A stretch of 64,000 nt of DNA from Chrysopilus asiliformis (GCA_964034945.1 OZ035961.1:31832184-31896183); one strand, 5' to 3'; shown: positions 1 to 12,125, counted from the stretch's first letter. The notes: generated from the letters alone by a model not told the origin. Numbers and translations are program-made.

Positions 1-2160
1 GATCAGCACTTTCGCATTTCACATTGTATTTTGCGTGTGATTTAGTTGAGCATTACCGATTTCCATTTTTTGTTATGTTGATTTTTTATTTCAAAGGAAA
101 GAAATTTAAAAATTAAAATCTGTTTTGACCAACATTTCTTAGTAATAAAACGAATTTATAGAATAAAGTTGTTTTGTTTCTTTTAAAATTTACTTTTGTT
201 GAAGTCAGGGGGCTTCACCCCCCGAATCCCCTGACCGGGGCTCCGCCCCTGGACCCCGTATAGGGCCTTCTCCCTCCAAACCCCCGTTTGCATTACTCTG
301 CAATACGAAAATCGCGTTTAAATGGCATCTCAAGTCATATTTTCAATGAATTTGTTATGAAAAATTGTATACGCAACTCGGAGCGGAGTCACCGATTTCA
401 CTCGTGTGATATCTGCCCTCGCTTCGCTCGTGCAGCTAACTTCACACTCTTGAAATCGTTGACTTTCGCCCCTTGTTGCGTAATATACTATTGATATTGA
501 AGACTCTTTAAATTTTCTAACACCGTTTTTTTTTCAATATTGCGTACACAATTTTTTTTTGCCGTTTTTTAAACCACTTTTATTGGCGAACATTAGCTAA
601 AACTTAAATTAATTTAATTTTTTGTGCGATTTTAAATAATCGATAAATCCGAATATGTTATGATATTTTAGCTACATATAAACATTTGTAATTGGAATTT
701 ATTGGCATATTATGTTGTCCTATCTGACGATCCAAATGAAACATGAAACATAAAATAATGCATGCCCAAAGCAGTTGACCGTAAACATCAGATATAATAT
801 GAAATGAAGCAAAACATATCGAAAGCAAATATCCTCTAGTCCTTATAATAGGCATTTGTGGCGAATTGAAATGATTTGTTTTGCGTATAGCCCACATAAT
901 ATTGTACCAGATTTGAATATCAATGAAATTACATTTTGAATCGACTACGCCCCAGCGTAGTGAAAACAAGCTCAGAAATATTTCAACAAATTAATTTGTT
1001 TGTCTTTTGGTTGAATTGTCACCGAAGAGTCCTAATGAAGACGCTCTAGGAATCATGTTCGGGCATTTGAATTTTTCCCCTCAATGGAATTTCATAGAAA
1101 ATTACATAATTTCAGTTATAGAACATTTTCAGAGAAAATTCGAGCTAAATGAGAATCGTTTCTAACATTTTTTTCCCATTTATGCGCTTCGCCCATTTCT
1201 TATTTTGTTGAATCTGGGCCCTCGGAAAATTTTAATTAAAGAAATTGTTAAGGCGTCTATCTCTTTCATTTTTCTAATTTTTCCTGCCTTACATCTCTTC
1301 TTTGGCAATATTTTTTCCGTTCATTACGGTTTACAACCAACCAGCAAAGTTACTCGGCTGTTCAGCCCTTTGTCCCGATGCCTGGAACCACAATAAAAAA
1401 AGGACTTCCTGCTGGAGGCGAGACGGTAGCGAAGACGATGACGGCGGCTCGTAAGCTTTTCCTCATCATCTCGTGTAATTCAAAAGTTTTTATTGCATAA
1501 TTTGGGCTTAGCTTTAAATACAAATTGAGAAGACCATTCTTCTGCGAAATAATAACATTTTTCCAGCACTTTGGTAATGAAATTACCAAAAACCGAGAGA
1601 TGGGAGAAATAAGGTTTATATAGCTGCAGGCTAAATGTGCAGCTTTCAAGTATAAAAATATTAAAATGATAGTGCCTTGCCTATTCTTTCAAATATTTGA
1701 ATTTTTTAGTGCAATTTTAGTCTCTATGTATTCATTTTGAATTTTACAGCATACTGATAAAAAAGTTTCAACAGTTTCATTTTTACTTTTGGATCCGAAA
1801 TTGTATTAATTTGAAATTCAGATGTAAGAGTTTCTGAAATTTAAAATGCTGAACAAATTGTTACAAGGATTCGCGGAGTTTAAATAAAGATAATGCTTGT
1901 GAATTATTCAAAGTCTTTTCGGGGAAGGGAATATAAAATATGTTGTAGAGTGTTGTAAGCAGTTGCACTTTTCTCGTTTTTTTGTTGAATAGCAGAGTTA
2001 CTGGAATTTTATTTAATGATAGTTTTAATACATTCTCTAAAACTTTTTCAAATGAAAAAAGAGGATTTTACTATATCCGTAGTCAAGGGCGTAGCTATAG
2101 GTTGATGATGGGCTGGGGTGGGTGGTTCAGTAAGAGCCAAATATGCTAAGTGTAGAAATG
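1..2160. other. AT-rich non-coding stretch with one GC-rich patch
   Basis: I see no gene here. Open frames are short, AT-rich and lack recognisable domains. The only compositional feature is a GC-rich patch at about 204-292 containing two small G/C hairpins (a GGGGGCTTCACCCCCC type stem and a GGGGCTCCGCCCC stem), quite unlike the surrounding DNA. Poly-T and poly-A runs are frequent. Confidence 0.6.
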
Positions 2161-2162
2161 TA

Positions 2163-3095
2163 GGGTCGGGTAGGGTGAAGTGGTTCACGTTTTTATTATT
2201 GGCCATAAAATGGTTAAAAATTGGAATTTTTGCATGATAAGATAGTCAAATCGCAAGCGCAGGACCTAAGCTAACTCAGCATTCACAGATTGACAACTTT
2301 TTGACATTAAATTTAATTTTTAGGCATTTATCGAAAACTTTGATTTTTCGAGTTTTTCAAAATGGTAGGGAGAAGTAGTCTACCCTCAAAAATTTTCCAG
2401 AAATCGCATAAACATAAAATTAAATGACAAATAAAAGTATAATCATGAAGTTTGATCAAAAATATGGTTTATTCGAAAGTAACTAATGAGCGTTTGGTCT
2501 GTTTTGGTGTTGGTTTCTTCGGTGTAGTTGTTAAGTGTCGTTTTCCGGCGGCTTTTTCTGCTACTCTAATTCAGCTCGATTTTCGGGACCAGTTATAATC
2601 GAGCTTCGCATCGATTTTCGGCCACGATTTGAAACACTCAAAATAACTCATAAAAAACTTGAAAACACGAAATATGACATTGACAGGGTGGACCACTTCA
2701 CTCTACCAAACGTGGACCACTTCTCCCTATCGACGCAATTTTGCGCGGAATGACGCTACTTCAACAATTGTGGAAAAAAGTGCAGAAATTCGGTGGATTT
2801 ACAAAGTTCATAATGTAAACAACATTTTAGATCAATTACCTTATTGAAATTAATGATGAATTCGTCAAAATGTTGTTGAATGTGAATACTTGCGAAAACT
2901 TTCAACAATGTTTTTTTGACACTGGTTTGTGAGAGTGAGTAAATATACGTTTGCACACTTCAATGACTAATAAAAAAACAAGTTGTCATCAAGAGCAACC
3001 GATAAGAGTTGCAAATTCTGTTCTAATGTCACTATTACTAAAAAAAATGGTGGTGGACCACTTCTCCCTACGGACCACTTCACCCTACCCGACCC
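2163..3095. mobile_element. TA-flanked terminal-inverted-repeat element, no transposase left
   Basis: The left end reads GGGTCGGGTAGGGTGAAGTG and the right end, read on the minus strand, is the same, so the terminal inverted repeats are at least 24 bp. A TA dinucleotide lies just outside each end (2161-2162 and 3096-3097), the target duplication typical of the Tc1/mariner superfamily. The motif GTGGACCACTTC recurs inside near 2690-2730 and 3050-3080, so the right terminus is internally repeated. The 0.93-kb body shows no transposase-like frame. Family assignment is an inference from TA and TIRs only. Confidence 0.7.
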
Positions 3096-3097
3096 TA

Positions 3098-4281
3098 GAA
3101 CAGAGCTGTCAAGCTCAATTGCCACATTGAGTTTTCTACACCAAACCGCGGGCCGTGAAATTTAACTTAAAACTAAGGATTTTTTTAAAATTCGGAGCAA
3201 CCCAATAAAAGCAGCGCTGGGACAGATTTCCTCTGCTTATACAATTGAATCGAGAAGTTATACAGAAAACATTTTTCGACCAAAAAATGGGCGCTGAATT
3301 TAAAAATCAGAGGGCGCTAAATTGAAAATTTGACCTTTTTGTTAAAATAATCGAGAAATTTATTTCTATTGCTTACGGAATTTCTATTAATCTATTGCTT
3401 CCGGAATATTAGGCGAATTGAGAAGAATATTTAATTTTTTTATGGGTTTGTCCTTCCAAAAATCGATGTCAAAGCTTGGTCTTAAGAGTAAGAATTTACA
3501 AAGGCAAGCGGAAATTTTTCGCGCAGTGATCATACGTCCGAGAACTTGCGTTACTTTTTGGTACACTTTTTTTTATAAAGATTATCGTGTCGCTCTGGTC
3601 AAATAATTATATTTATCCCACTCTCACCAACGGAAAATCCCCATTTACCAATTTAAGCTCAATGTTCATAGCATTTAAAGACGTCGGTGCGAAAACCGGT
3701 TATCTCCACTTTTTGAAATTTTTCAGGAGAGACAAAAAAGCATGAGACTTTTCTACGACAAAGTTTACAAATTACATTTCGAATCAAGCATGTGTTCTTA
3801 CATCATTTTAAATATTTTTTTTTCATTTTTATTGAAAAAGTTATAGACATTTTAAATTTTGGAGATGGCTGCTTTTTGTACTCAAGAGTACATCAGTGGT
3901 TTTCAAAATGCATTATTGGCTACAAAATACAGTCCAAAATATGTTTAATATCCTTTAAAAATAAAGAAATAAAAATATATTCAATTTAACTTAAATAAAT
4001 TCAAAAAAAAATTAAACAAAAAAAATTCTGAGTCAAACTATGTGAAAAAAAGGTTTCTGCGTCTCCTTTTCTTTAATATATTTTTACACAGGCCTTCAAC
4101 AAGTCCGGGGTGTTCAGCCAAATACGCGAATTTTTTTATTCTTCCATTCGGTATCAATAACCCATTTTCGTCAAAAAGTGGAGATGACCGGATTTTACTT
4201 AAATTTCATAAGAAAGTGAGTTCTGGAATTTATTCAACGTTTCTCCAACCTACACGAAGTACCTACTTTAATAAGTAAAAT
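3098..4281. other. Non-coding AT-rich interval
   Basis: Nothing supportable is seen between the TA-flanked element and the hAT-type element. It holds short AT-rich open frames with no domain and several homopolymer T and A runs. Confidence 0.5.
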
Positions 4282-5210
4282 ACGTACACCAGCGATTCTC
4301 AGCCTGTGGGGCGCGCCCCCCTAGGGGGGCGCAAGTACATTTAAGGGGGGGCGCGAGCATATCCAAGACAAAATATTTTTATTAATTGACTGAAAGGAAA
4401 GTACATACCCACATACAAAACAAAATACATTTCGACATAATATTTAATAATTAACTTATTAACTTACGCTTGGAGCACAATGAACGCGAAACCAGCGCGA
4501 AACCAACGCAACTACAACGCTCTGAACTGTCACGTAGTGCAAAATTCTAGCGGCAGAGCACAATGGCAGCTCGTGAAGTAGTACAAGTGACATAATATAA
4601 AGTGGTATAAACTTGGAAAAATTACAAAAATGGATAATTTTGAAGCGATAATTTGCTTTGTTGGTCTTTATCTTTGTTATTTGCACTAAGGCTATCAATT
4701 TTTCCTCGAACGGCATTTTTCCAACGTCACTTTATGAACTGTCAACGCGGAATTCTGCGGCAAAGTTAGAAGTTTGCAAACTTTTGCGTTGCGGTTACGT
4801 TGTATCTGCGTTCTATACGTTCACTGTGCTCACTTCAAACAATTTGTGGGAACCAAACAGTTTCTGCGCCAGTTTCGCGTCGGTTTCGCGTTCATTGTGA
4901 TTTCAGGGTTAAAACAACTTCTCGCGAAACCGCAAGAATGACGCAAGAGCAATAAAAAGGCACCGGATTCTTGTTTTGTCAACGCTGAGGATCGGTGTTG
5001 CCAAATGTCAATAAATTACTGTTTTCTTGGTAATTTGTGTTGTTTAAAATTTGGGTAGTAGTGTAGGTTTAGCGCCAAAATACTCAAATTAGGTTATTAT
5101 TGTATACATTTTATTGTATGCAGGGGGGGGGGGGGGGGGGGCGCGCGATGACAATTTTGATTGAAAATTGGGCCGCGAATACTGAAAGGTTGAGAAACGC
5201 TGACGTACAC
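4282..5210. mobile_element. hAT-type non-autonomous element, copy 1 (element 4290-5202) with 8-bp target duplication
   Basis: The element begins CAGCGATTCTCAGCCTGTGG and ends with the complement of CAGCGTTTCTCAACCTTTC. Such CAG-starting, TTCTCAACCT-containing ends are characteristic of hAT (Charlie-like) transposons. It is bounded by a perfect 8-bp direct repeat ACGTACAC (4282-4289 and 5203-5210), the hAT target-duplication length. The body is 913 bp and encodes no transposase. It includes a run of 19 G at 5123-5141 and an internal inverted repeat (4476-4899). A second copy in the opposite orientation lies at 26710-27606. Confidence 0.88.
4476..4899. repeat. Inverted-repeat core inside hAT copy 1
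   Basis: The core starts CACAATGAACGCGAAACC and ends with its reverse complement. Both ends carry two closely spaced copies of a CGCGAAAC motif. No convincing target duplication flanks it, so it may be an older nested element or a structural part of the hAT derivative. On the minus strand it holds an 85-codon frame (4459-4716) beginning MPFEEKLIALVQ, also present in the other copy with about three residue changes. The start faintly resembles MADF-domain N termini, but I do not claim a function. Confidence 0.6.
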
Positions 5211-5252
5211 TATAAAATACGTAGGCATAACAGAAAAATTTGTATGGTGGGT

Positions 5253-5443
5253 CGAGACTTCTGGAGTGGTATTCCGTAATTTTTTTCAAGCGCTTGTTTC
5301 GAGTTAGAAGAAAAAATAGTATTCGCTGTCTCTGTTTCGACCAAAATAAATGACGGGGCGAAACAGAGATAGCGAATATCGCTTTTTCTTCTAACTCGAA
5401 ACAAACGATTGAGACAAGTTTCGGAATACAACTCCTGGTCTAG
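5253..5443. repeat. Foldback MITE-like hairpin
   Basis: A long imperfect palindrome. The inner arms, TTGTTTCGAGTTAGAAG at 5294 and its complement ending at 5404, pair closely through TCGCTGTCTCTGTTTCG around a short loop. The pairing continues outward more loosely to the GGAGT-GTATTCCG motifs near 5265 and 5425. It sits about 40 bp beyond the hAT element. No target duplication is resolved. Confidence 0.7.
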
Positions 5444-7506
5444 ATTTTCAATGCCAATAAAAACTCTTTCCATAGCTTTTTTTAAATTCTTGAAAATTTC
5501 AAAGTTTATGAAAATGTGTGTCGGTGTAAATTGTTTCAATGATTGAATGTGAAACAAGAAGTATCATAAAATATCAAACTATTAAAATGCATTATCATTT
5601 AATTGAGTTTTAAAATTTTAACTATGAATTTTTTATATGCAGTAGAATTAAGGGAAATTTACACCGTATAATTACATTGAGCTACTTCCTGTATGTAGGA
5701 AAAGTTTTAATTTTCTATTTCATGATAACGTCTGTAATTAAAATTTTATTTGGAACATTATGCGGCCTAAAGATGTTTCTTGACGTTTATTAAGATTACC
5801 TCATATATGAGGCAAATGTTAGCTAAGTGATTGCACGTATCTTTTGGAAAAGTGATTAGCCACAATTGTTCATTTCGTTTAATATAGGAAATTATTTCGA
5901 TGAAACGTTTTCCTCATTTTGCTGTTTTTCCTGATGTGCCGAATAGTCAGATCGTATGTGTTTCAGACTTTTGTGTCTTGCGTTTTTCCGGGTAAAAAAG
6001 GTAATAGATATCAAAATAATATTGCCTTATATGCCAGTATAATGGATATAGGAAATGGCGGGAAGATAATAAGGTTTTGACACATATCACAAGAACCGAA
6101 CGTGAGGCCCTTTTTTTGAGGTGTGTTTCGACATTCACCGCAATTTCAACGCATAAACGGCTTCAGCTGAGCTCTCAAGAAGCCATTAATTCCAATTTGT
6201 CTTTATGCACACATAAAATCTGAAGCTCTAATCGGCTGGTTCAGGGTATCCTTTGATGCGTCCTCTTTGGTTAGGAACCATTTTTACTCGGTAACACATT
6301 CGAATATAGCCACTTTGCCTGCTTGAATGTCTACCTTTTATGTTGTTTTTCCTTATTTCTTTGCGTTGCCTTCACCTTTCAGTCAGCCAACCTCAAAATT
6401 GCGGATAGCCGTGATGTGTACCTTCTTCTATTCAGGATTCATTTTATGTGTAACATAGCAAAAGCGAATTATTAACATGCATATCCTACAAGGCCAAGAA
6501 ATATAATTTATTCACATCTACACTAACTCTGTAAATGATATGTTATTATCCGTTTAAAGTATTTTCACACAAAAAGATTCAATTGGATTGGTGAGGTCTG
6601 CCGTTTATGAAATAATGAATATCTAAATAGCTTGTGAAAATTTCTTGCCATATAAGGAGTATTCAACTAATATAGTAGCCTTATATACTCGTATAAAATC
6701 ATTACACATATTCTCATCACATAAAATTTAAGCTTCATGCCTTTTCGAAATTCACAAAAAGGATCTTAACGAGAAGTGGTGTCCTCCATTTTCTCTTAAT
6801 TATTGTAAAAGTTCTCAATGGGTCTTTCATTTAGTGTCTTTAGAGCAGGAACTTAATAATTTCGAGGAAATTGAAGAGCAGAATAAATTATCTCAAGTAC
6901 CTTGATTTCAAGAATTTTCGTTATCTTTCATTTAAAAATATCAAGGTTTAAATTTGTACAGTTCTTATTCATTTGTGAAAAATTTCTGATTTCTAAGAAT
7001 TGTATAATAAGGTATTGTAGCACTTGAGATATTTTACTGAATTTTTGGTCGTAAAATCATGAGGCTAAAACCAACTGCTAATAATTTTTTTAAATCCTAA
7101 TTTTTAATTCCTTTGAAATCCTAATTTTTAATTCCTTTAAGGTAGCCATTGATTGGTTTATAATAAAGTTGAATAACGTTTGGTAAAGAGAATTAATTAA
7201 GATATAATCAAAGAATAATCTTTTTAAACCTTCAATAACAGAAATTGATAGAAGATTTTATATTTAACGATAGAATATTATCTGCCAGTAATTGAAAATG
7301 TCTTAAATTTTAGAAAAATAATCTCGATAGAATTTCTTTTTGATGTACCAATTGAGAAATATTTTTGGGATTGGAAACATTTTCTGATTTTAATATTTGG
7401 CGTTGTCAAAAAAACAAAATTGAAAGCATAAAATACAGTTTTTTAGATATTCCTTTTTACAAAATATTGGACCGACCAAATTTTCAATTTCATTTTACTT
7501 AAAACA
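5444..7506. other. Non-coding AT-rich interval
   Basis: No gene, RNA or clear element is visible in these two kilobases. Open frames are short and of low complexity. Confidence 0.5.
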
Positions 7507-7740
7507 GGGCACCAATCATGTATTCCGACGCGTCTCTGTCTTTCGACTTCGACACAGCTTTTGACTCTTGACTTCGCCATATCTGCAGCTTGAAATTTCG
7601 CGAAATCGTCACTATGAATCGAAAGGTGATTTTGACTCTCATTCCAGGAAATTTGAAGCTGATGATATGGCGAAGTCAAGAGTTAAAAGCTGCGTCGAAG
7701 TCGAAAGACAGAGACACGTCGGAATACATGATTGGTGCCC
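7507..7740. mobile_element. GGGCACC-ended MITE, PIF/Harbinger-like
   Basis: Long near-perfect inverted arms of about 75 bp start GGGCACCAATCATGTATTCC and surround an approximately 85-bp centre. The terminal consensus GGGCAYCAATCRTGTA is shared with the larger element at 43646-44386, which carries a Harbinger-type accessory gene, so I place both in one family. Both copies are preceded by ACA and followed by AGA, so the exact boundary and target duplication stay unresolved. The arms create long sense and antisense open frames that are not genes. Confidence 0.75.
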
Positions 7741-7741
7741 A

Positions 7742-7817
7742 GAGTTTTTGCGTACCTATGTCGAGTCGCAGAATACCGATTTGCTGAAAATCATATCTAG
7801 TAGGTATGCAAAAACTC
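7742..7817. repeat. Small hairpin with 17-bp arms
   Basis: GAGTTTTTGCGTACCTA at 7742 pairs with TAGGTATGCAAAAACTC ending at 7817, with one mismatch. It directly abuts the right end of the preceding MITE. It could be a separate foldback or part of the insertion site. Confidence 0.6.
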
Positions 7818-8092
7818 GGTTTTAAGCACAATTAAAATGAATTTTTGTTTCAACAGAATTAGTCCAATTATCATATCAATACTAGAATGTAGACCCATCA
7901 TTCTCGAGATTAAATATTTTGTTTTAGAGATAGCGAAAAAATCACAAGTCACTTTCTAATAACTTTTGAGAAAATATCGGTATCCTTATAGGACCGATAG
8001 AGATTTAAAAACTTATTAATCCATTAATTAATAAATGATGAGATAATGCGGCACATTTTAACAACAATTTTTCATGCATTATCTAAACAAAT

Positions 8093-8341
8093 GTGGCGTG
8101 CGGCGCATTTCTTTTTATTGCTAATTTTATTTACAGTTTCCGATGCGAATATTTATAAAACATACAGAGCGCAAAAATTTTATTAAATATTGCTTGGGAC
8201 TGTGTATATCTTGATTTAAATAACTGTGCAGGATTCTGTATAAAAAAATTCGCCTGCTGCACACATTAATGACTATTCTTTTTGGATTTAATTTAAATCC
8301 AGTTTTATTTTCTATATAAAATTTGTTGCTCATCTTGTCCC
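8093..8341. repeat. Dispersed repeat block X, copy 1
   Basis: Shares an ordered series of motifs with 13840-14160: GCGGCGCATTT, GCTTGGGACTGTG, a GCATTCTGT-like segment, CGGCGCACA-like text and TTAAAATTTGTTG. Divergence is high and gaps are needed, so this is an old family. I do not recognise its class. Confidence 0.55.
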
Positions 8342-8379
8342 GCATTGACCTAAAGAACCCTATCCATAAAAATCTTTTG

Positions 8380-8400
8380 CCCCCTCCCCCCTCCCCCCTC
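8380..8400. repeat. C-rich (CCCCCCT) tract
   Basis: A short run of CCCCTCC-type units forms a polypyrimidine tract. Low complexity; no function inferred. Confidence 0.7.
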
Positions 8401-8597
8401 TGGAAATTCTTCCAGATGCCAAAGATCTGCGGATGCCAAAGATTCCATAATATTCCTTCCCTCCTTTTTTACGATTTTCTCGAAAATGGTTCCCTTTATC
8501 GGAATAATTTTAAAGACAAAAAGTGCTTAAAATACAATTTCACATAACACTTTCTTAGATCAAAATTCAATCAGACGCATTTTTGCCTGCTCTTACA

Positions 8598-9154
8598 TAA
8601 AGGGTCTTTCAACAAGGACATAACAATTTTGTATCTAAATAAAACACAGAATAATTGAGATATCGGGCTGAAATTTATTCCAGGTGTAGTGGACATGTTA
8701 CATTTAAGTATGAAATTCGATGTCGTTCATATGGCCACCGCGAGCACGTTTGCACTTTGGAGCCATTTTTCCACCACTCTTCCACACATATTGGCTGGAA
8801 CGTTGGCAATTTCGCGTTCGATATTATTCCTGAGCTCCTCTAACGTAGTTGGCTTGTTGGCATAAACCAACGACTTAACATAACCCCATAAAAAGAAATC
8901 CAACGGTTTTAAATCGCATGAGCGAGGTGGCCATTCGACCGGACCATTTCCCGAGATTACACGATTGCGACCACCGACTCAGAATTTCGGTAGTAAGTTT
9001 TAATAATTTCCAAACGTTGCTCGTTCGTGAACTTCACCATGATAAAAATGTAAACCTTGTCTGACGTTTTAGCATTGCCAGATCATAAAAAAAGTTTTAG
9101 GGTGCGTTTTTATTAAAATACAAAATTGTTATGCACTTGTTGAAAGACCCGATA
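8598..9154 (-). mobile_element. Mariner-like (IS630/Tc1/mariner) deletion derivative, copy 1 (element 8600-9152)
   Basis: Terminal inverted repeats read GGGTCTTTCAACAAGGACAT and continue for roughly 45 bp. A TA flanks each side (8598-8599 and 9153-9154), the mariner target duplication. The 553-bp body is the two ends of a transposase gene joined by an internal deletion (see the pseudogene entry). A sister copy of almost the same length lies at 55573-56126. Both are non-autonomous and would depend on a full-length relative elsewhere. Confidence 0.88.
8728..9040 (-). pseudogene. Mariner-like transposase remnant: N-terminal start fused to C-terminal DDE part
   Basis: The minus-strand ATG at 9040 opens MVKFTNEQRLEIIKTYYRNS, the helix-turn-helix start of an insect IS630/mariner-like transposase. 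That frame stops after about 27 codons, at the deletion junction near 8962. In another frame the C-terminal part follows: WPPRSCDLKPLDFFLWGYVK, matching the family's third-acidic-residue motif (equivalent to the YSPDLAPSD motif of mariner), then KPTTLEELRNNIEREIANVP. A frameshift near 8750 ends it at a TGA at 8728-8730, before the usual HMNDIEFHT-type tail, which survives in another frame. The middle of the catalytic domain, with the first two acidic residues, is gone. The product cannot be an active transposase. Confidence 0.85.
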
Positions 9155-12050
9155 CAAAGGGGCTTATTTCGTACGATTTTTGTATGGAAGATGCGATAAG
9201 GAGTGATCCGATTGAATTGTGATGTATAAAACAGTTGTGTAAAATTATATTTAAAAAAAATCTGTGAAATAATATTGTGTCAAAAATTCTGAAAAAATAT
9301 TTTTAATCAGGACTTTTTGTCTTATTTGGCCAAAACGATGCAAAACTGACTTCGATAATAAAAACACTTCAAAATTTATTTCGCAGAAAATTAAAAATGT
9401 GAAAATAAAACAGAATCAATTAAGATTTATTTATCTTTCGCATAATAAATCGAAAACAATGCGATATGAATTGGTCAGGACTGTACTATTTATATAAATA
9501 TTTATTATTTTAAAATTAACTTTTCGGTTATTTAATCTGCTCTGTGGACTTTGAGGATAATTATTGTGTGAACAATCCTACTTTTCGAAAAAAATGTGGA
9601 GTAGGAAGGATCCATAATTAATTATTTTCACATCTGAGTTTTTAAAACTTTACGTTTTTAAAACCCAGCTATGTATTTCCTCAATGCAATTTAAAAAGTT
9701 TGCAATTGTTTTTAAAATTATTATCATTTGCAGCAAAAAGTGACCCCCCTGTAGAAAATAAATTTTATTTTATTTCTCCCATCATTTTGCGCTAAATGAT
9801 TTCAGCACTGAATTCACTTGCCTTGTAATCTGGATGCACTTTTCGGTTGAATAATGCATTTACTCTACGTTGCAATTAATGTAATGAAAAATAATCTTTA
9901 TCAAGTATAAATTGTTACATGAAAACTCAATTAAATAAATTCATTCGAATTTTCATGAAATTTGCCAATGGCGGTGCTACAAGAATTACTTACACGCTGT
10001 AGTTATAGCTGGCACATACATATATTTATCGTAAATAATTATTTAGTGTGTTAAAATTTACGGAGTTCTATCGGCCTATCTGAACCCGTCTCTCAGAATG
10101 AAAGGCTAGAATATCTATAGTTTTACACACACCAATAATGCATTTGACATTAATGATTCTCATATACAAGAACATATCTGAAATTTATTAGATGAATTAT
10201 AGAACTCGAAATTAATTCCATTTGATAACAACGTAATCGCACACTGTCATTTACCAAAGCCACTTATTGGATATTTGAATGGGGATAGAAATCTAACTAC
10301 AATATAATATAGACTATGGTATTCGATCACAATAGCACTCAGGATTTGGTAATGATAGCCAAACACAGGCTTCGTAAAATTCTGTAAAAGTTTCATACCT
10401 ATCGCATATGTACGATTAACCTGTAATCCCGTACCATCAACATCGAGCCATCTATTCACATGGCATAATTCCATAAGCGGAAGTCCTAGTGCCACCCTTT
10501 TGCGCAGCTTTACGAGTCTCAGTGGGCGAGAGTTAAAAAAAGATGATGAGAATTCTGAATATTACTGTTGAACAAGAGAAATCTGGATGGGGTGAATGTT
10601 AGGCAGAGCAATATGGGAAGTAAATTGTTTGAGTGGGATGATGGGGTGTTCGGAAATGTGGATAAATTCTCGTTTCTCTGGGTGGGTGGGTAATAAAGAC
10701 CAGGAATTTCAAGTTATAGCTCAATACTTTTAATGTTGGTTGTGTTTGATTTATGAAAATTGTTGGCTGAAACGATTATGAAGAAATTCACTTGGTCGTC
10801 CATTCGATTCTGGTCCCTGGAGTTTCACAGCTATTCAATGGAGTAAAATGGAAGGTATTACGCTAAATGTCAGGATACCAACTGAAGTGTACCAGGGGGT
10901 TGATATGATGCACATTCGAATATACATACGAATAATAACAACAAAGTTCCAACATTTGGATATGGTCGTATACACACTCGTTTGTGACACGGTGAATAAA
11001 AAGCATGTGAAAAAGTTTTTCTGCTTCCCAAGCAGTTTTAGTTGAACAAAGCTCTCATCCACACAACTTAAATGCCAAATGTATACAAAACGTATCTATA
11101 GATTTCCATGCACACTTAAAGCTTTATAGTGGAAATATTATGGAGCACACGGATAACACCATTGATCCACGAGTGAAGTAACCTCCAGATCTCCTTTTGT
11201 TTCAATTGTTTGCCTATACCACCAGAGGCGTACATGGATCCGAAAGTTACAGTCAGGATGAATTCGTGCAAATATTATGTAAACTGTTCGTTGTGTAGAG
11301 AACGAAGAAAAGTTTTCCTGATTTTTGTGTGTTTTTTTTTTATTTCTTCAATTTTCAATTTTATTTCTCTTTCTGTTCATGTCTGCATATGATGGTTTGG
11401 TATAAATTTCCAAAACGGATAATTGTACTCAGTCGAGCTTAATAAACACGTTGATGACTTTTGTTATTCCTGTTCTAGTGAAAAACCAAGTGTTTCAAAT
11501 CGACAGAGTTGTGTTTGTCATCATATGCACAAAAATATTTAGATCGTATATTATTTGTTTGTTTACATTTGTGTGCATGTTGAAAGATTTGTGTCACAAT
11601 TTTGAATCAATTGACAGAAGTTTAATCAGAAAGTCGAATTTCAAAAGTTAAATTGAAAATATTTTCGTCAAAACCAAATATTTTCGTCAAAACCAAATAT
11701 TTTCTTCAAAACTAAGTGTATTGGTTTAAAACCAATTTGAATGGCTGATTTTTTTTTCGCAAAAATACTTTTTGTAGAACTGAAAGGGGTGACGGCCCCT
11801 ATCGAAATTCTGAAGGAGCGCCAAAATAGACACTATGCTGGAAGCGTCGATATCTCTAAATCCTCAATAACTCAAGTAGTCGTGTGTCCTTATCAACTTC
11901 GACTAACAGAAGTTTGACTATAACACAATTTCCATGCTCTCATTAATTCAAGAGAAATTTATGTGCTTTAAATTTAAATGCATACTTGACATTGATATCT
12001 AGTTTTTGTCGCCTGCAACGCAGATTGTAAAAACGCAGATATGTTGGGTG
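9155..12050. other. Non-coding AT-rich interval
   Basis: I see no gene or defined mobile element over nearly 3 kb. Overlapping short open frames near 10835-11062 on both strands have no recognisable domain. The one structured item is the short tandem repeat at 11653-11715. Confidence 0.5.
11653..11715. repeat. Three-unit tandem repeat, about 19-bp period
   Basis: The unit AATATTTTCGTCAAAACCA occurs twice almost perfectly and then a third time with changes (TTTTCTTCAAAACTA). This is a short minisatellite in non-coding DNA. Confidence 0.75.
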
Positions 12051-12125
12051 ACCATAAGTCCCGGGATGGCCGGGGCAGTCCCGGATTCAGCCAGGTTGTC
12101 CCGGTATCCCTAAACTTTTAAGCTT
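12048..12125. mobile_element. Possible hAT-type terminus fragment (GGGTGACCATAAGTCCCGG)
   Basis: GGGTGACCATAAGTCCCGGG followed by repeated CCCGG motifs resembles hAT ends of the CAGGGTGACCA type. A related GGGTGACCACAC sequence with ACCGGGACAG lies at about 40231. No matching opposite end or target duplication was found, so it is a fragment at most. Confidence 0.35.
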
